Positions 1 to 10,640 are shown, counted from the first letter of the stretch. The stretch is DNA of 64,000 bases from Dryococelus australis (GCA_029891345.1 CM057009.1:286512966-286576965); one strand, 5' to 3'. Notes: generated by a model not told the origin, from the letters alone. Numbers and translations: made by a program.

Positions 1-300
1 CACTTTCTCATTATCATTGCAAGGAAATTATTTCACTTTTTTCATTCTTGCAGAACTTGTGGCAGTCGCTGGTATTTCGATTTATGGAGTAAATTCTAGT
101 ACCAGTACTCGAACATAAGTTTTTCGGTTCCTCGAGCAAACTAAACACACACACATCTTGCCGCAACCCTATCAAATCAGTTCTTTAATGGTATTGGTTA
201 CAGTGTGCCATGACATATAATGTGATGTTTCGAGATCTTTTTTGGTAATGCACACAGTAATATTTTTTCCCTGCTTGATTTTCTCTGTGGTACTGAAACT
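1..300. other. Non-coding stretch, no gene seen
   Basis: I see no open frame of interest and no recognisable repeat terminus here. The sequence is moderately AT-rich with a short ACACACAC run near 147-156. It probably is 5' flank of the phospholipase-like remnant that begins at 352. Confidence 0.5.
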
Positions 301-306
301 AAAAAC

Positions 307-343
307 TTATAAATGGTGGGTATATATAAGCTTGTAGCTCAGT
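307..343 (+). promoter_or_regulatory. Candidate core promoter for the PLA2-like remnant
   Basis: A TTATAAAT box at 307-314 lies about 30 bases upstream of a TCAGT arthropod initiator at 339-343, and a second TATATATAA run lies at 321-329. The ATG of the downstream frame follows at 352. The TATA-to-initiator spacing fits an insect or insect-virus promoter. This is an inference from motif placement only. Confidence 0.35.
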
Positions 344-351
344 AGCAAATT

Positions 352-600
352 ATGTCTCGTAGCAGAAATATATCATTCAACAGAAGGATCATAGATATAT
401 TAATCAACAACCTACCTTTCAAGCTTCATATTCCTGGAGACAGGTTCTGGGGACTGGGAGTCAATCTACACAAAAGGCTGGTTCACGACATCACCAGCAT
501 CGATGATCTGGACGAGTCATGCAAGAGTACGACACAGTGTACCCCCAGCAGAAGTATCTACAAGCGAGACATCAGGCCAGCGAAATAATCGAAAATAGAG
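352..600 (+). pseudogene. Virus-type phospholipase A2 domain remnant (parvovirus VP1 / Polinton-like)
   Basis: The frame opens at ATG 352 and shows the arrangement of viral PLA2 domains: a hydrophobic lead ending in LPFKLHIPG, a degraded calcium-binding loop (DRFWGLGVNLHKR where the family has a YxxCGPGTxLxxR pattern), then LDESCK at the active-site helix. The catalytic HD dyad is not in this frame. A one-base frameshift just after LDESCK moves the rest into another frame, where YDTVY and an Arg/Ala-rich helix follow to about 600, so the catalytic His appears lost (Tyr in its place). In parvoviruses and Polinton-like elements this domain acts in membrane breach during entry. The remnant stops at the edge of BEL element 1 at 612, which appears to have inserted into or next to it. 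The class (GPG loop, HIPG lead) differs from the PLA2 at 21.5 kb. Confidence 0.7.
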
Positions 601-611
601 CTGATGATATA

Positions 612-956
612 TGTTGTGTCCAGACAGAATATACCCGACTCTGCCTCCTTATAGTATGATCCAGCTGCAACTAACTGGGATACGCACTCATTAATGAAAA
701 TAAAAATTACAGATATCACTTCCAACAATTTTATCTTCACTGCATCTTTTTCAATAATGCAGAAAAAGTCATAAATACAAAACCTTAAAAACCATTCAAG
801 GTATTCATCAATGCTACCAACATTTACTCTACACAATTACATGTATTCACTTCAAACAAAAATAAAGTAGCCTCCCACAAATAGGTTATATGCACTTAAA
901 ATGCTGACCAACAAAGAAATAAAGAATATAATAAGAACAATGTATCATTTCCAACA
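612..956 (-). repeat. 3' LTR of BEL/Pao element 1
   Basis: This roughly 345-bp block aligns along its length with 5776-6114. Shared landmarks include TTGTGTCCAG near 615/5778, the block AAATAGGTTATATGCA near 880/6039, and GACCAACAAAG near 905/6065. On the minus strand it starts TGTTGGAAATG and ends GGACACAACA, giving TG...CA ends. Confidence 0.85.
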
Positions 957-975
957 TCCTCCCACTTTTTGACTG
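957..975 (-). other. Polypurine tract of BEL/Pao element 1
   Basis: On the minus strand the purine-rich run AAAAAGTGGGAGGA directly abuts the TG start of the 3' LTR at 956. This is the expected plus-strand priming site. Confidence 0.7.
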
Positions 976-1062
976 TGGGACTATCAATCAAAAGACATAA
1001 ACCAAATTTATTTATCTGAAGGACATTTGGAATTTAATTATGAACGACACAGAATTCTGTCT

Positions 1063-1386
1063 TCATTCTGATAAAAACCTTGAGGGTAGTCTCACAAATC
1101 TACCACTCCTACAGACCACCACCTTCAAACTTACAGAAGCAGGGACAACTTCACAGTCTACACTTGGTTCTGATACCTTCGTGTACCAAGACACCTCCAA
1201 GGTATTAAGTCGCTGTACCAGTCTTATTATAGCACCTGATGTGGTCTTTCCATGCGCCACCCTTACCCAGCCATCCTTACCAGGAAATACCTTGATCACA
1301 TCAGCCACAAGCCAGTCAATTCTCCTCCTACCGTCAGTTATGATGATGATATCACCTCCCTGGATGTGTTTGTGGCAACATTGCAC
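1063..1386 (-). pseudogene. DUF5641-type C-terminal domain of BEL/Pao pol
   Basis: The frame contains GDIIIITDGRRRIDWLVADV followed by FPGKDGWVRVAHGKT and later IRLVQRLNTLE. This is the signature order of the DUF5641 domain that ends BEL/Pao polyproteins (GDxVxxxDxxxxRxxWxxGxI...PGxDGxVRVxxVxT...RPxxxLxxLE). It lies just upstream of the 3' LTR, as expected. The fragment is about 107 residues and no longer joined in frame to the integrase core. Confidence 0.8.
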
Positions 1387-1395
1387 CCCATGGCA

Positions 1396-2370
1396 TTACA
1401 CAAGTTGACACAGATACTCCGTTCTGAATATTACTCTAAGACTGTTGCGGAAGTGCTGCAAGTAATGACATCTCTTGAGTTGATTAAGATCATCTAAAAG
1501 GTATAGGTCCGCAAATCCCCCCATTTGCAAGACCAGTATGAATATCGCTGGATAAAACTGTTTAAAATCTCCTGGGTCATCTGGCACATAGGTTACATGC
1601 CTAGTGTTTATAGCTGCCTCACTATCACATAATGGATTCAAGACTTCTTCATAAATAAATGAAACTGTACCTAATGAGCAGTGTAACAATTTCTTCACCT
1701 GCACCATGCATTCCCACCAACTACCCAATAAGGCAGCTGTCCATAGGTTGAATTTCCATTGAATTTGAAACAAGTTAACTTCTTTTTCAATGACTTACCA
1801 GTCAAAAATGTTGAACGAATTAACTGTTTCTGTAAATTTTGCTTTGTCATCATTGTACACTATCTTTAACCTACCACGACGAGCAATGAGTCTTCGAAGG
1901 CACAAACGGAAACAATTTCTGTTAAGTGATGTAATTAATTATAGGTGCACTGCTCTGTAAAAACATGTGAAGTGAATGATCAATGCCTTGTATCCATCAC
2001 AGATAATAAGTGGTGCTGCTAGGTCTACACTGATGACTTCAAAAGCTAATGTGTCTTGCTCTCTATCTTCAGGCAAGGCCAAAGGGGCAGACGAAATGCC
2101 TCTTGCTTCATATCTTCTGCATTTCACACACTTTGAGAGAATATTTAAGGCAGTTTCGACAAAAAGACATGAACTTCTGCATGAGCTTTTTTTTGTGTGT
2201 TTTTCAAGAATAAGAAGTTTTCTTGACTTGAGGTCACATTGTCGATCATCGGAGGAGAGAAATCCTCTTTACCCTCTTGTAAAGTTATTTTACTTTTAAC
2301 ATGTGTAATGTTTCCACCATCGTCGAAAATGCACATCGTATTCAGGTCAGCTGATTTGTTCAATCATAGT
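1396..2370 (-). pseudogene. BEL/Pao integrase (zinc-binding region and catalytic core), fragmented
   Basis: Two broken frames together resemble a BEL integrase. The 2127-1939 frame carries PLALPEDREQDTLAFEVISV and then VDLAAPL, the ordinary start of the rve core with the first catalytic Asp, and ends CFYRAVHL. The 1773-1396 frame carries a degraded GSWWECMVQ-like block, then INTRHVTYVPDDP and a TPAxFL-like stretch, which is the BEL integrase tail. Stops separate the parts and the region with the second Asp and the Glu is missing or scrambled. It would have catalysed cDNA insertion. Confidence 0.7.
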
Positions 2371-3355
2371 ACTTCATTTTGTACAACTTTTACAAGCGTA
2401 TTTTCTGCAACCAGTGTTTCGTCTGCAGACGATCTCCAAACTGCTGTTCTTCTGGTTTGGAATGGGTATTTATATTTAACCTTAAAATGCATGCTACTTA
2501 CCGTACTATCCTTCTGTAACTATGAAAGTAGTTCAGGTACCATGTTTCTTTTGCTGCTTTAATAAGACTTAACAGTCCCTACAATTTTGTTCATCACCCA
2601 CATTTTCAGCATTGGACTTCAGCCAGTTTTCTTCTATAAGCTTCAGCCAATTAGAAAACTCCCACCATTTCGACTACAAACGTGTGTTGACTTAATATCC
2701 TCAAGAAGGAATATCGGCTGGGTTGAGGCATTTATCTTATTGGTGACTATTGTTCCCCATGAACCATCTTTCGTAATTAAGTAGAGCACAGTTTACGAAC
2801 ATGTCCAAAAGTAAATAGGCATATCAAACAAATCATAAATTCCTTTAGAGACCAGAAAATGTGTGCTCCAATACAACAGGCTAACAGTTCCAAATGACGA
2901 ATAGTATTTTTCTTTAAGAGAGCTACACTTTATTTTGCTTACAACAGTTGAACATTGGAGAGACCGTTCATATCTTCATTTCTCATGTACACCACAGCAG
3001 AATGATGCTTGATTAACATCCCAAGATGCATGCAGATCCATGGGGATTATGGGGATTAAATAACCGAGAAGGAAAAACCCATGGTATCGAATACATTGTG
3101 TGTCATTGACGGAATAATTCTTTGGGTTACAAGGCACTCAGGCAGAAATATATCACTCACACAACAATTAAGTAATTCCTTATGTCTGTCCTATATTAGT
3201 CCGAGCACCATATATGGCTCACTACTCCTCCTCTGGCTGTACAACTGTATGCTCTCATCCTCTCAAGTCAAACATGGCAGTTGACATCAACTGAAATCAT
3301 TCCACAATAATATTATTATATTCCTCTTCACTGTCCACTGATGTTACACAATTGT
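2371..3355 (-). pseudogene. Degraded RT-to-integrase connector (RNase H region) of BEL/Pao 1
   Basis: By position this interval should hold the C-terminal RT, Pao and RNase H domains of element 1. I see only short frames with many stops and no clear motif, so the assignment rests on its place between the RT fragment (3356-3673) and integrase (below 2370). The + strand frames in this interval are not convincing genes. Confidence 0.4.
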
Positions 3356-4245
3356 CTAAAATGATTTTTTGAGTTGCTTTGCTTTAGGCCCCAGTCCATA
3401 TAAATACTTGTCCAAGTGATTGTTGATCTCTGCTCCCAGAATAAACGGACTACCCTTCACTCCGAACACCACACGATTACAGTGAAAAACTTTTGCTTCC
3501 TTGCCACAATTACCTGCCCACCATAAAAACCTCAGGCAGTCACTGTCACATTTACACGCCGAAGCTTGTAAGATAGAATTTATAATATTATATGCCACCC
3601 CTATTATCTCCTGTAGGAATTTCATTAGCACAGAGGGAATTAATTCCAACAAAGTTGGACCTTTGCCAAACAATGATTAAGTGATAGCGACACTTCTTCT
3701 ACACGAGATCTCAAAATCAGGACTGATCTTTGTAGTAGAACTGCTCTTGAAAATCCCCCTATTTGGCAAGTAATGAACAGGACTGCCAAGTTCACCCTTT
3801 GGAAACTCCTCAAAGACATATTACTCTATTCACGTTTTGAGAACGTCATTATAACCATGATACCTACCTTCTGATTGAGTTTTAAGGTTGTGGACACCAA
3901 CCTTTTCTCTGAAACTTCTTTGTTCTCACCGAGATCTTCACGGTTCTCCAACCATGGAAGAACAACTTCTTATCCGCCATTACTGTTTTTACCCACAGAT
4001 TCCTTGAAGTGTTCCTACACCACAATGTCCTTTTCATCCTTTGTTTTCGTCTCACATGGGTCTTTGATACCTATAATATTCAAACTCCACTGATCAGATA
4101 GACTGTTATTGTTGATAAGAAAATATGTCACTACAGAAGCAAAACAGGCATTATTTTTCTGATCACCCTCCCTTCCTATAATCACCCATCCAAGAAGTGT
4201 CTCCATCGCTGCGAGTACGCCTTGCATTTGATGGGGTTTTCCCAT
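3356..4245 (-). pseudogene. BEL/Pao reverse transcriptase and protease-RT linker, fragmented
   Basis: The 3673-3356 frame reads GKGPTLLELIPSVLMKF, then a decayed IGV.xxIxxxxLQ block, FLRFLWW, and VVFGVKGSPFILGAEINNHL. These are conserved BEL/Pao RT blocks (GPNLxxxIPxxLxxFR, AFLQI, FLRFLW, VxFGxxSSPFLLxATxxxHL). The 4245-4015 frame has LLGWVIIGREGD and WSLNIIGIKDP, matching the linker between protease and RT (LGWxxxG... LWxLExxGIxDP). Stops and frameshifts divide them. The YVDD box is not preserved in what I can read. Confidence 0.8.
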
Positions 4246-4324
4246 GAACAGTTTCTCTGCATTGTCTGCACCGTTCAGTGATTCAAATAATTCACAAAAA
4301 TCACTTAGTCATTTTCCTAATTCT

Positions 4325-5640
4325 TCATTGAGAGCTGCATTGATTAGACAAAGCACTAGTGTTCATTACTTCGGTACTTTCATTTGGCATTTTCACCCAA
4401 GCATCCTCCTTGTTAACCACTAAGTCAGTACACATTACTTCATGGTGTTGTCTCCCACATATTGCACATCTCAGACTTGTTCTACAGTCTTTGAATCTGT
4501 GCCCAATTTTCAGGCACAAAAAAGTTCTTTGCCTTTCAACAATGCTTCCCTTATCTTGCTGAGTGATATTTTTTTGTGCTGGGTAACATTTTTCCTCTCA
4601 TGTGACTTCTCACACAATATACACTTTCTGCTGTATTTCTCTCCAGAAAACAAATTGTTGCAGTAGGCATACAATGTTCTAGAGGCTGTTTATGATTTAT
4701 CTTGTTTTCTTGGGCTTCTCAAGTTCTGAAAACAGCTTTTACCAGAGAAATTTTCACTTCACCTTCCACTTGACTCCTCAGAAATGTTAACAAATATTGC
4801 AATTTCCCACTATAAGTACATGTTACCCACATTATTTTGATCAACAGATGTTGGGCATGAAAATCACATCAACCAAACTTTCAAAATATATTCTGGAAAA
4901 AATGTCTCTATAAGAGGGAACAACATGGTAATGTACTTGTCCTGAGTCATTCCTCTAGATTTTAGAGATATTTGATGGGATTAAAGGCAGTCATACAACT
5001 GAGAGATGCCAACTTTGCCTTTATTGATGTTTACACTTTTACTTACAAGGCCTAAAAGCTCTCTCACATAGAACTCGATAATTAATTCTTCTCTCCTAAA
5101 TCTCGCACAAACGCTGTCGATTGCTTTAGGGTAATTCTCAGCTGTTGACAGGAAACTGTCCACAATTCGCGCGATCTCGTACTTGCGGTTACTACTTGAA
5201 TTCCGTACAGGAAATTGTCTTAGGGTTTTAAATCTTCGTCCTCGTGTATCCTCTTGAACTGATTCCAGAATCTCATCCAATCCTTCACTTCTCCGCCGAA
5301 CTTCTTCAATTCTATTTTAGGTAGCTTCAACTTCTTCCTGCTCGATGTTGGCGACTAACATGTAGAACGAACCTCATTTTCGCCAGAAAAACCCTTTTCG
5401 CATTTTTGTTTAAGAATATTTCCACTTTTATTCACGCTGTATCCATTTTGTCTATGTACTCTTCGATAGTGTAATACTCTTCTTCGTAAAGGTTACTGTC
5501 TTTATCTTCTTTTTGCAATATGGGGTCAAGCACCTGATCATCCAGCGAGTACATATCTTGTGACAGTCTTTCTAGTTTGACAAACAAAAATTTAATTTTT
5601 ATGTGCCATGTTCTCGTTCCCTTACCTGCTGACATATTGC
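4325..5640 (-). pseudogene. BEL/Pao gag with CCHC knuckle, fragmented
   Basis: Three frames follow one another. 5635-5432 is an acidic, coiled-coil-like N-terminus (SLDDQVLDPILQKEDKD...). 5280-4981 resembles the DUF1759 gag core (FKTLRQFPVRNSSSNRKYEI, then REELIIEFYVRELLGLV). 4519-4325 carries a zinc knuckle CLKIGHRFKDC followed by CAICGRQHHEVMC, the double cysteine cluster found before the BEL protease. The frames are separated by stops. The product would bind and package element RNA. Confidence 0.75.
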
Positions 5641-5751
5641 TTTAGAAGTTTTCATGAACAATATACTGACAGGCTTTCGTCGCTTTACGAGAACTTCCAT
5701 GTTTGCTTATGATGTTAGTGGCATGTTCACTTTAATCGACGATAAATAATA

Positions 5752-5772
5752 CGAATCACGTCGGAGTCACCA
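5752..5772 (-). other. Primer binding site of BEL/Pao element 1
   Basis: On the + strand the sequence is CGAATCACGTCGGAGTCACC followed by A, which looks like the T-loop and acceptor end of a tRNA terminating in CCA. On the minus strand it starts TGGTGACTCC just inside the 5' LTR, as a primer binding site should. I did not assign the tRNA isotype. Confidence 0.65.
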
Positions 5773-5775
5773 CAA

Positions 5776-6114
5776 ATTTGTGTCCAGCCAGAATCTGCTC
5801 AACTTTACCTCCTCCCTAGTATTATTAAGCAGGAGCTGACCAGGATACACACTGATCAAATAAAACAAAAAAAACAGCTATCACATCCTATAATTTATTT
5901 TCACCACATTTTTTTCACTGCTGCAGAACAAACGTACAAACAAAACCTTCTAACACTATCAGTACATAATATTACTATTTGCACTTACTTTTCACAACTA
6001 TGTATGCTCACTTCAAATAAAAAACATTAGCCTACAGCAAATAGGTTATATGCAACTAAAATGTAGACCAACAAAGCAATAAAGAATAAGCAAAAAATTC
6101 TTGTCATCCCAACA
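5776..6114 (-). repeat. 5' LTR of BEL/Pao element 1
   Basis: This block is homologous to 612-956 over its full length with many substitutions and small indels. It starts TGTTGGGATGAC on the minus strand. The boundary near 5776 is approximate because the last few bases before the primer binding site do not match the other LTR well. Confidence 0.8.
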
Positions 6115-7530
6115 TATGTCATACACTGGACACAACTATCAGAGCAAATAACCACTTGCAGTTTTTTTTCTTCAAAATGACGAATGCCACTTAAAAAAAG
6201 GCAGTGGGGGCGAAATAACCAAAACTATATTCATATAGGAGCGGGGGAAAAAATATGGGGAGATACCTACCCACCCTTGTATCTCTAATTGGTTCTTTGG
6301 GCAGTATAGCTGATGCAGTAATTAATATCGTTAGTGTGGTCAAATAAGCCTTAGACGAATGTAAATAACTGGAGGAAATATCTTGTGGCAACCATAAACT
6401 GTTCAAAAAGGCAAGGACTGTTATTGCTTCGTTCATAATGAGAATGCGTATGTGCAGTAAAGTAAAAGCATCGCGGCAGGAAGAAACAGCAATGAAATTT
6501 GTACGGAAAAGGCAACTTATGAACATCAATTAGAAAATGTTTGCATACAAACTAAAGCTATTTAAGTTTCCTGAACTGTTCATGCAATATGCCTTGCCCC
6601 ATACACCCAAATGTGATCAATTTTTCACAAGTAAATTCGATACATCCATAGGGACTGGTATGCACTTGGAAGTTTACGTAAAATGTGGCAAACACAATCA
6701 GAATACTATGACAATTTAGGTAATTTGCCCACACCACATGAAATGCGATAGTAACTGCATGGAACAGAGTTGATTCACAGTTATAAAATCTGTAGATTTG
6801 TAATATGTGGAACTGCAGACACGTGTGTGCTTGCATTATGGTGAGATGGAAGAAAAAAAGGCTTGGGCGAATGATTGTGAATCCGAGTTTCTTGCCTGAA
6901 GATAAAAGTTCTGTGCACCTATATTCGTCAATGTGTATGTTGGTATTCACCTTTCGAATTGAGCAGACATCTACGCTGAATATGATTATCTATGCACCCC
7001 AAGAGTTCGCATTGAGAGGGGGTTGTATGACTAAATGGTTTTCTAATGTACAGCTCTACATCGAACAATTAAAAAATATGAATTCCATGTTACAGAACGA
7101 AGTGTCTGGGTATGTCAACGAAATCAGCATTTCCAACAGAAGCACACAAACTAATGTGTACTACCGAATACAGCAAGAGATATGTAAAAGTGGATGTGAT
7201 CTTCTGTCTGTTGGGTTACCCAAGCACATTGAAAAGATAAATTTTTCATAATCTCGAAATCGATTTCACGAAACTGGATACCATTGGGCACATGATGGGT
7301 TCGAAGCAGGAGTGCACAAAGCGAGAAAAACCCACGAATGTTGCGAACATTTATCTGATGCATGTGAGTAGTAGGGATGTGTATGTTCATGTGCAAGGGC
7401 GTGGAGCATTAGAGCCGAAGTCGGGGAGCAGCCATGTTGTTAAATCACCCTACCACCATCTTGGATGTCATTGTACTTTTACCCCTGACTAGTGTGACCT
7501 TTGACCATTGACTTTAACATTGAACCCGAG
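6115..7530. other. Unassigned stretch with one 149-codon open frame at 6805-7251
   Basis: The longest frame (+ strand, 6805-7251, ATG at 6805) encodes a basic N-terminus and a central MLVFTFRIEQ hydrophobic stretch. It has no motif I recognise. An overlapping 130-codon frame on the minus strand (6950-6558) is equally unconvincing. This could be the continuation of the virus-like locus whose PLA2 lies left of BEL element 1, or chance open sequence. I cannot assign a product. Confidence 0.3.
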
Positions 7531-7960
7531 AACCTTTGCCTACAAAAAACACTCGAAAAACCCTTAAAAAAATTACGAAAGCTCAAAAAATTCCAAAAAA
7601 TTCTAAGAATTCGAAAAAAAATTCCGAAAAAATTATTATTACAAATCATTACACATTAATTATTTTAAAAAAATTAGAAATTAATATAAAATTATCAAAA
7701 TATTATTTAAAAATTATTAAAAGGATCGTCACAATTTACCCACTTTTTCCAGAAATGCTGACAGTGATCAGCGACTCTGAAGACAGGGATCAGTGACTGA
7801 ACCAGGTGACCAGGATCATTACCATTTACATTTGATCTTGTCCTTTGAATTTGAAAATCTAAAACCAAAAACTTGCACAAATTAACAAAAATGTATTAAT
7901 AAATTTATTATAAAATTATTACAAATAATTTTAAAATATTTTAAGAAAAACTTACATTTA
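7531..7960. repeat. A-rich low-complexity block
   Basis: 7540-7735 and 7855-7955 are dominated by AAAAATT and TTATTATAAAATTATTAC-like words repeated with variation. They flank a more complex stretch that includes a TGACCAGGATC-like word. No gene is supported. The short + frame through it is lysine/isoleucine-rich only because of base composition. Confidence 0.6.
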
Positions 7961-8149
7961 CGAAGGTCCTCCCAGCACGAACATTAGTCACATTCATTGC
8001 ATTCTAGCAAATGACTGACTCACTCACCCCCACTTCCCACACCTTTAATCATTCCGCCATATTGATTTTTCGCTCATCATTTAATTTAATGCTACTGGAG
8101 GCAGCTATATTTGTTCATATGTTAATGGTTGCTGCCATATTTGTTTTTC

Positions 8150-8590
8150 GTCTGTCATTTGTTAATACATTACCATAGGTCACCAACTTGGTAAGTGACC
8201 GCCATCTTGGTAGGTGACCACCATCCTGGTATACATCACCAACCCACCATGTTGGAAGACAATGCCCAATAGCAATTGACCTTTGACCTGTGACCTTGAA
8301 AACCAGAATTCGAGAAAAATGCATAAAAGTCAGCAAGCATAATACATTACAGATTGCTAGTGTCAAGATAGATGCAGACTACTTCGACCTTAACCCCATG
8401 ACCTTGAATGACCTTGTAAACTAAAACTCGAGAAAAAATTCACAAAAGTCAGCCAGCACAATATATTACAGACTACTACCACCACGTTAGATACAGACTA
8501 CCTTTACTTTGGCCCCATGATCTTCAATGATATTCAAAACAATAGCTCGAGAATAAATTCGTAAAAGTAAGCATGCTGGAGGCCAAGCAA
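8150..8590 (+). repeat. Degenerate tandem repeats with CTTGG and TGACCTT words
   Basis: 8165-8250 holds four short units around CACCATCTTGG / GACCGCCATCTTGG. 8280-8585 holds about three units of roughly 115 bases. Each unit has a CCCCATGACCTTGAATGA-like start, an ACTCGAGAAAAA centre, an AAAAGTCAGCxAGCAxAATA stretch and a TTACAGACTACTA-like end. No coding capacity is visible. The CATGACCTTG and TGACCTTTGACC words also occur near 7496 and 8278. Confidence 0.7.
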
Positions 8591-8599
8591 GTTGTATCC

Positions 8600-8955
8600 C
8601 GTTATATTTAAAGCATGAAAAGACTTAAAATTTCCACCATATTTAAAACAGACGTTTCGAATCAGCAGTATACCTAAAATCATAATGTATGACATTGATG
8701 GCATGCATAATTTATTAAATATATATTTGGTATTAACAATTAAAAATTATTAAATTTTTTTAACTTTTTTTTTAAATTATATAAATGAACCTATAGTACA
8801 ATACTTTTTACAAACATGTATTCTATTTCTCTACCTTCTTAAATTTTAATTATATACTCACAAAGTAGGAAAACATAAAATAAAACACAATTTTATTCAC
8901 AGGCATATTTCCATTTAATTAAAATATTACAGTCGCTAACATCCTCAAAAAAAAT
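8600..8955. other. AT-rich spacer
   Basis: Strongly AT-rich DNA with a TTAAATTTTTTTAACTTTTTTTTTAAAT stretch near 8750-8775. I see nothing functional in it apart from possible 3' flank of the zinc-finger remnant that follows on the minus strand. Confidence 0.5.
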
Positions 8956-8959
8956 TACA

Positions 8960-9462
8960 ATATTTTTTAATATGTCTAATTAAACTGTCACTACAACTGA
9001 TCTGCATGCCGCACCTGTCACACAAATATGATATACAACAGAGATTTTTAGTACAATTAGAACACTCATGTCGCCGAGTATTGCTGCTGTGCGTGAAGGT
9101 CTTTTCACAGAAGTGACTCTATAATTTCGGAATGGTTCAGCAGATGTGGTTGACCATGCAGATGCTACTGGAACAGAGGCCGATGGTCCAGTTGGCGATG
9201 CCAATGGATCGGCCGTAGGTAGCCTGCTCATAGAAGTCGATGGTACTGTCGACGTCATGCATGAAGACGTCGATGGCTGAACTGCTCTAGGTGACCCACC
9301 CGAAGAAGTCGACAGTGCTTTCAGCACCATGCCTGAAGAAATCGATGGTACTGTACTGGTGGAAGTAGATGCTGCCAGTGACGTAGCCATCGCAGCTGAA
9401 GAAGTCAGTGGTGAGAAACCATTTATGGGCAATATCCATTCAACTTTAACAAATCTAGCCAT
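8960..9462 (-). pseudogene. C2H2 zinc-finger protein remnant with Ser/Thr-rich N-terminus
   Basis: On the minus strand an open frame starts at 9462 and is rich in Ser, Thr, Ala and Pro to about 9130. In a shifted frame the 9120-8960 segment reads HFCEKTFTHSSNTRRHECSN, a C2H2-like cluster, followed by CDRCGMQISCSDSLIRHI, a second finger. A frameshift or an intron must join the two parts. Similar finger proteins accompany Polinton-like elements, and another finger remnant lies at 24.7-25.7 kb, so this could mark the left part of that element. A cellular or transposon-derived finger gene is the alternative. Confidence 0.45.
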
Positions 9463-9594
9463 GAATGACCTGGTGTATAAACTAGCCGAGACGATCCACC
9501 TTTCAAAACAGCCGCTGTCAAACTCTACCTCTCAGCTGACCTCCCTACTGCTTATATACGAGTATGCAAGCCCTATGACGTCATATCGACTTTG

Positions 9595-9950
9595 AACCAC
9601 TCATATTACACCATTAATACATTTTGCAGACACTAACCAGCCAATCACATTGTTACCACATGATTGCAGCTGACCAATAATGTGCAGGCATTGAGACATC
9701 ACACACACATACACATACACTGGCAGGTAGTCAGGCTTTATATGCTAGTTCTTTAATCACTTTACCATGGAGTTATACTTCAAAAATTTCTTCCAGACAA
9801 GTTATTCGCTCACCTATAAATCATGGCCACACTTAAAGTATAAAACTGACTTCTGTTGTCGGGCCGAACCCTCACAAGACTGGCTCATTGACCCCATGAC
9901 CGATTGACCCTAATGACACCAAAACGACCCCTAAATGACCCCTAATGACC
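9595..9950. other. Spacer without gene
   Basis: There is a short CACACATACACATACAC microsatellite near 9700-9720. A repeated word TGACCCxTAATGACC at 9905-9955 leads into the minisatellite that follows. No coding region is supported. Confidence 0.5.
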
Positions 9951-9957
9951 CCTGATT

Positions 9958-10258
9958 GTACTGGCGGTGGCGGCGGCAGTTATGGTGGTGGCGGTGGTGG
10001 CAGTTATGGTGGTGGCAGTGGTGGCAGCAGTGGCTGCGATGGTGGTGGTAGTGGTGGCAGTGGTGGCAGCAGCAGCAGTGGTGGCAGTGGTGGCAGCAGT
10101 GGCTGCGATGGTGGTGGTAGTGGTGGCAGTGGTGGCAGCAGCAGCAGTGGTGGCAGTGGTGGCAGCAGTGGCTGCGATGGTGGTGGTAGTGGTGGCAGTG
10201 GTGTTGGCGATGGTGGCGGCGGCATTGGCTGCGGTGGTGGTGGTGGTGGTGCTGATTG
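9958..10258 (+). repeat. GGN/GGC-AGT minisatellite with 69-bp higher-order unit
   Basis: The whole block is built from GGT, GGC, AGT and AGC triplets. A 69-base unit starting GGTGGCAGCAGTGGCTGCGA occurs at 10020, 10089 and 10158 (the last partial). Because the period is a multiple of three, several frames stay open at once: Gly/Ser-rich and Ala/Val-rich on +, Pro/Leu-rich and His/Cys-rich on -. None has an independent coding signal, so I call a repeat and not a gene. Confidence 0.85.
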
Positions 10259-10269
10259 TTAAAGATTGA

Positions 10270-10640
10270 TCGAAGGATTGGGATGGAAATTGGGATTGGT
10301 GTGCGTGTGTGCATCTTTATGGGTTCGAGGTTTATGGAAATATTGTGATTGCGACTGTTGGAAAGACTGACTTCTGCAAGCTGAACACACGAAAAGGACT
10401 GTTAGTACAAACCGTTCTCTCATGCCAGCATGCATTTCTTGAACATAAGTGAAAACTCGATCGCAGAATATCAAAAAGCAACAACCAGTTATCGATGATG
10501 CAGGTCGATGCTCTGTGATCGTCTAGGTCAAAAGATGGAACTTGATAATTGTAATTCATTTTTGTGGTATTGGAGTACTCTGAGAAATCCCAAATACTCG
10601 TTCGCTCCAGAAGAAAACATGCAGGTGGTATCACACACAC
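10270..10640. other. Spacer between minisatellite and AT-repeat
   Basis: I see no recognisable gene. A minus-strand frame (10646-10332) has no family features. The stretch ends in a short CACACACACACACA run at 10631-10645. Confidence 0.4.

Larger units (their letters stand above)
612..6114 (-). mobile_element. BEL/Pao LTR retrotransposon 1, complete outline but decayed
   Basis: Read on the minus strand the element has a 5' LTR (6114-5776), a primer-binding-site-like sequence (5772-5752), gag with zinc knuckle, protease/RT remnants, integrase, a DUF5641 tail, a polypurine tract (975-957) and a 3' LTR (956-612). The gene order gag-PR-RT-RH-INT-DUF5641 is diagnostic of BEL/Pao. The LTRs begin TGTTGG and the 3' one ends CAACA. 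All coding parts carry stops and shifts. The two LTRs have diverged strongly, which implies an old insertion. A clear target duplication is not visible: the flanks are ATATA (607-611) and TATGT (6115-6119). Confidence 0.85.

Noticed and set aside
6805-7251. 148-residue protein on the + strand
   Set aside because: Not accepted as a gene call: no motif, no matching promoter or neighbours, and a comparable frame is open on the other strand in the same area. Kept only as a note within the unassigned stretch.
9945-10269. Gly/Ser-rich or Ala/Val-rich protein genes
   Set aside because: Frames stay open only because the minisatellite is built from triplets; several incompatible frames are open at once.
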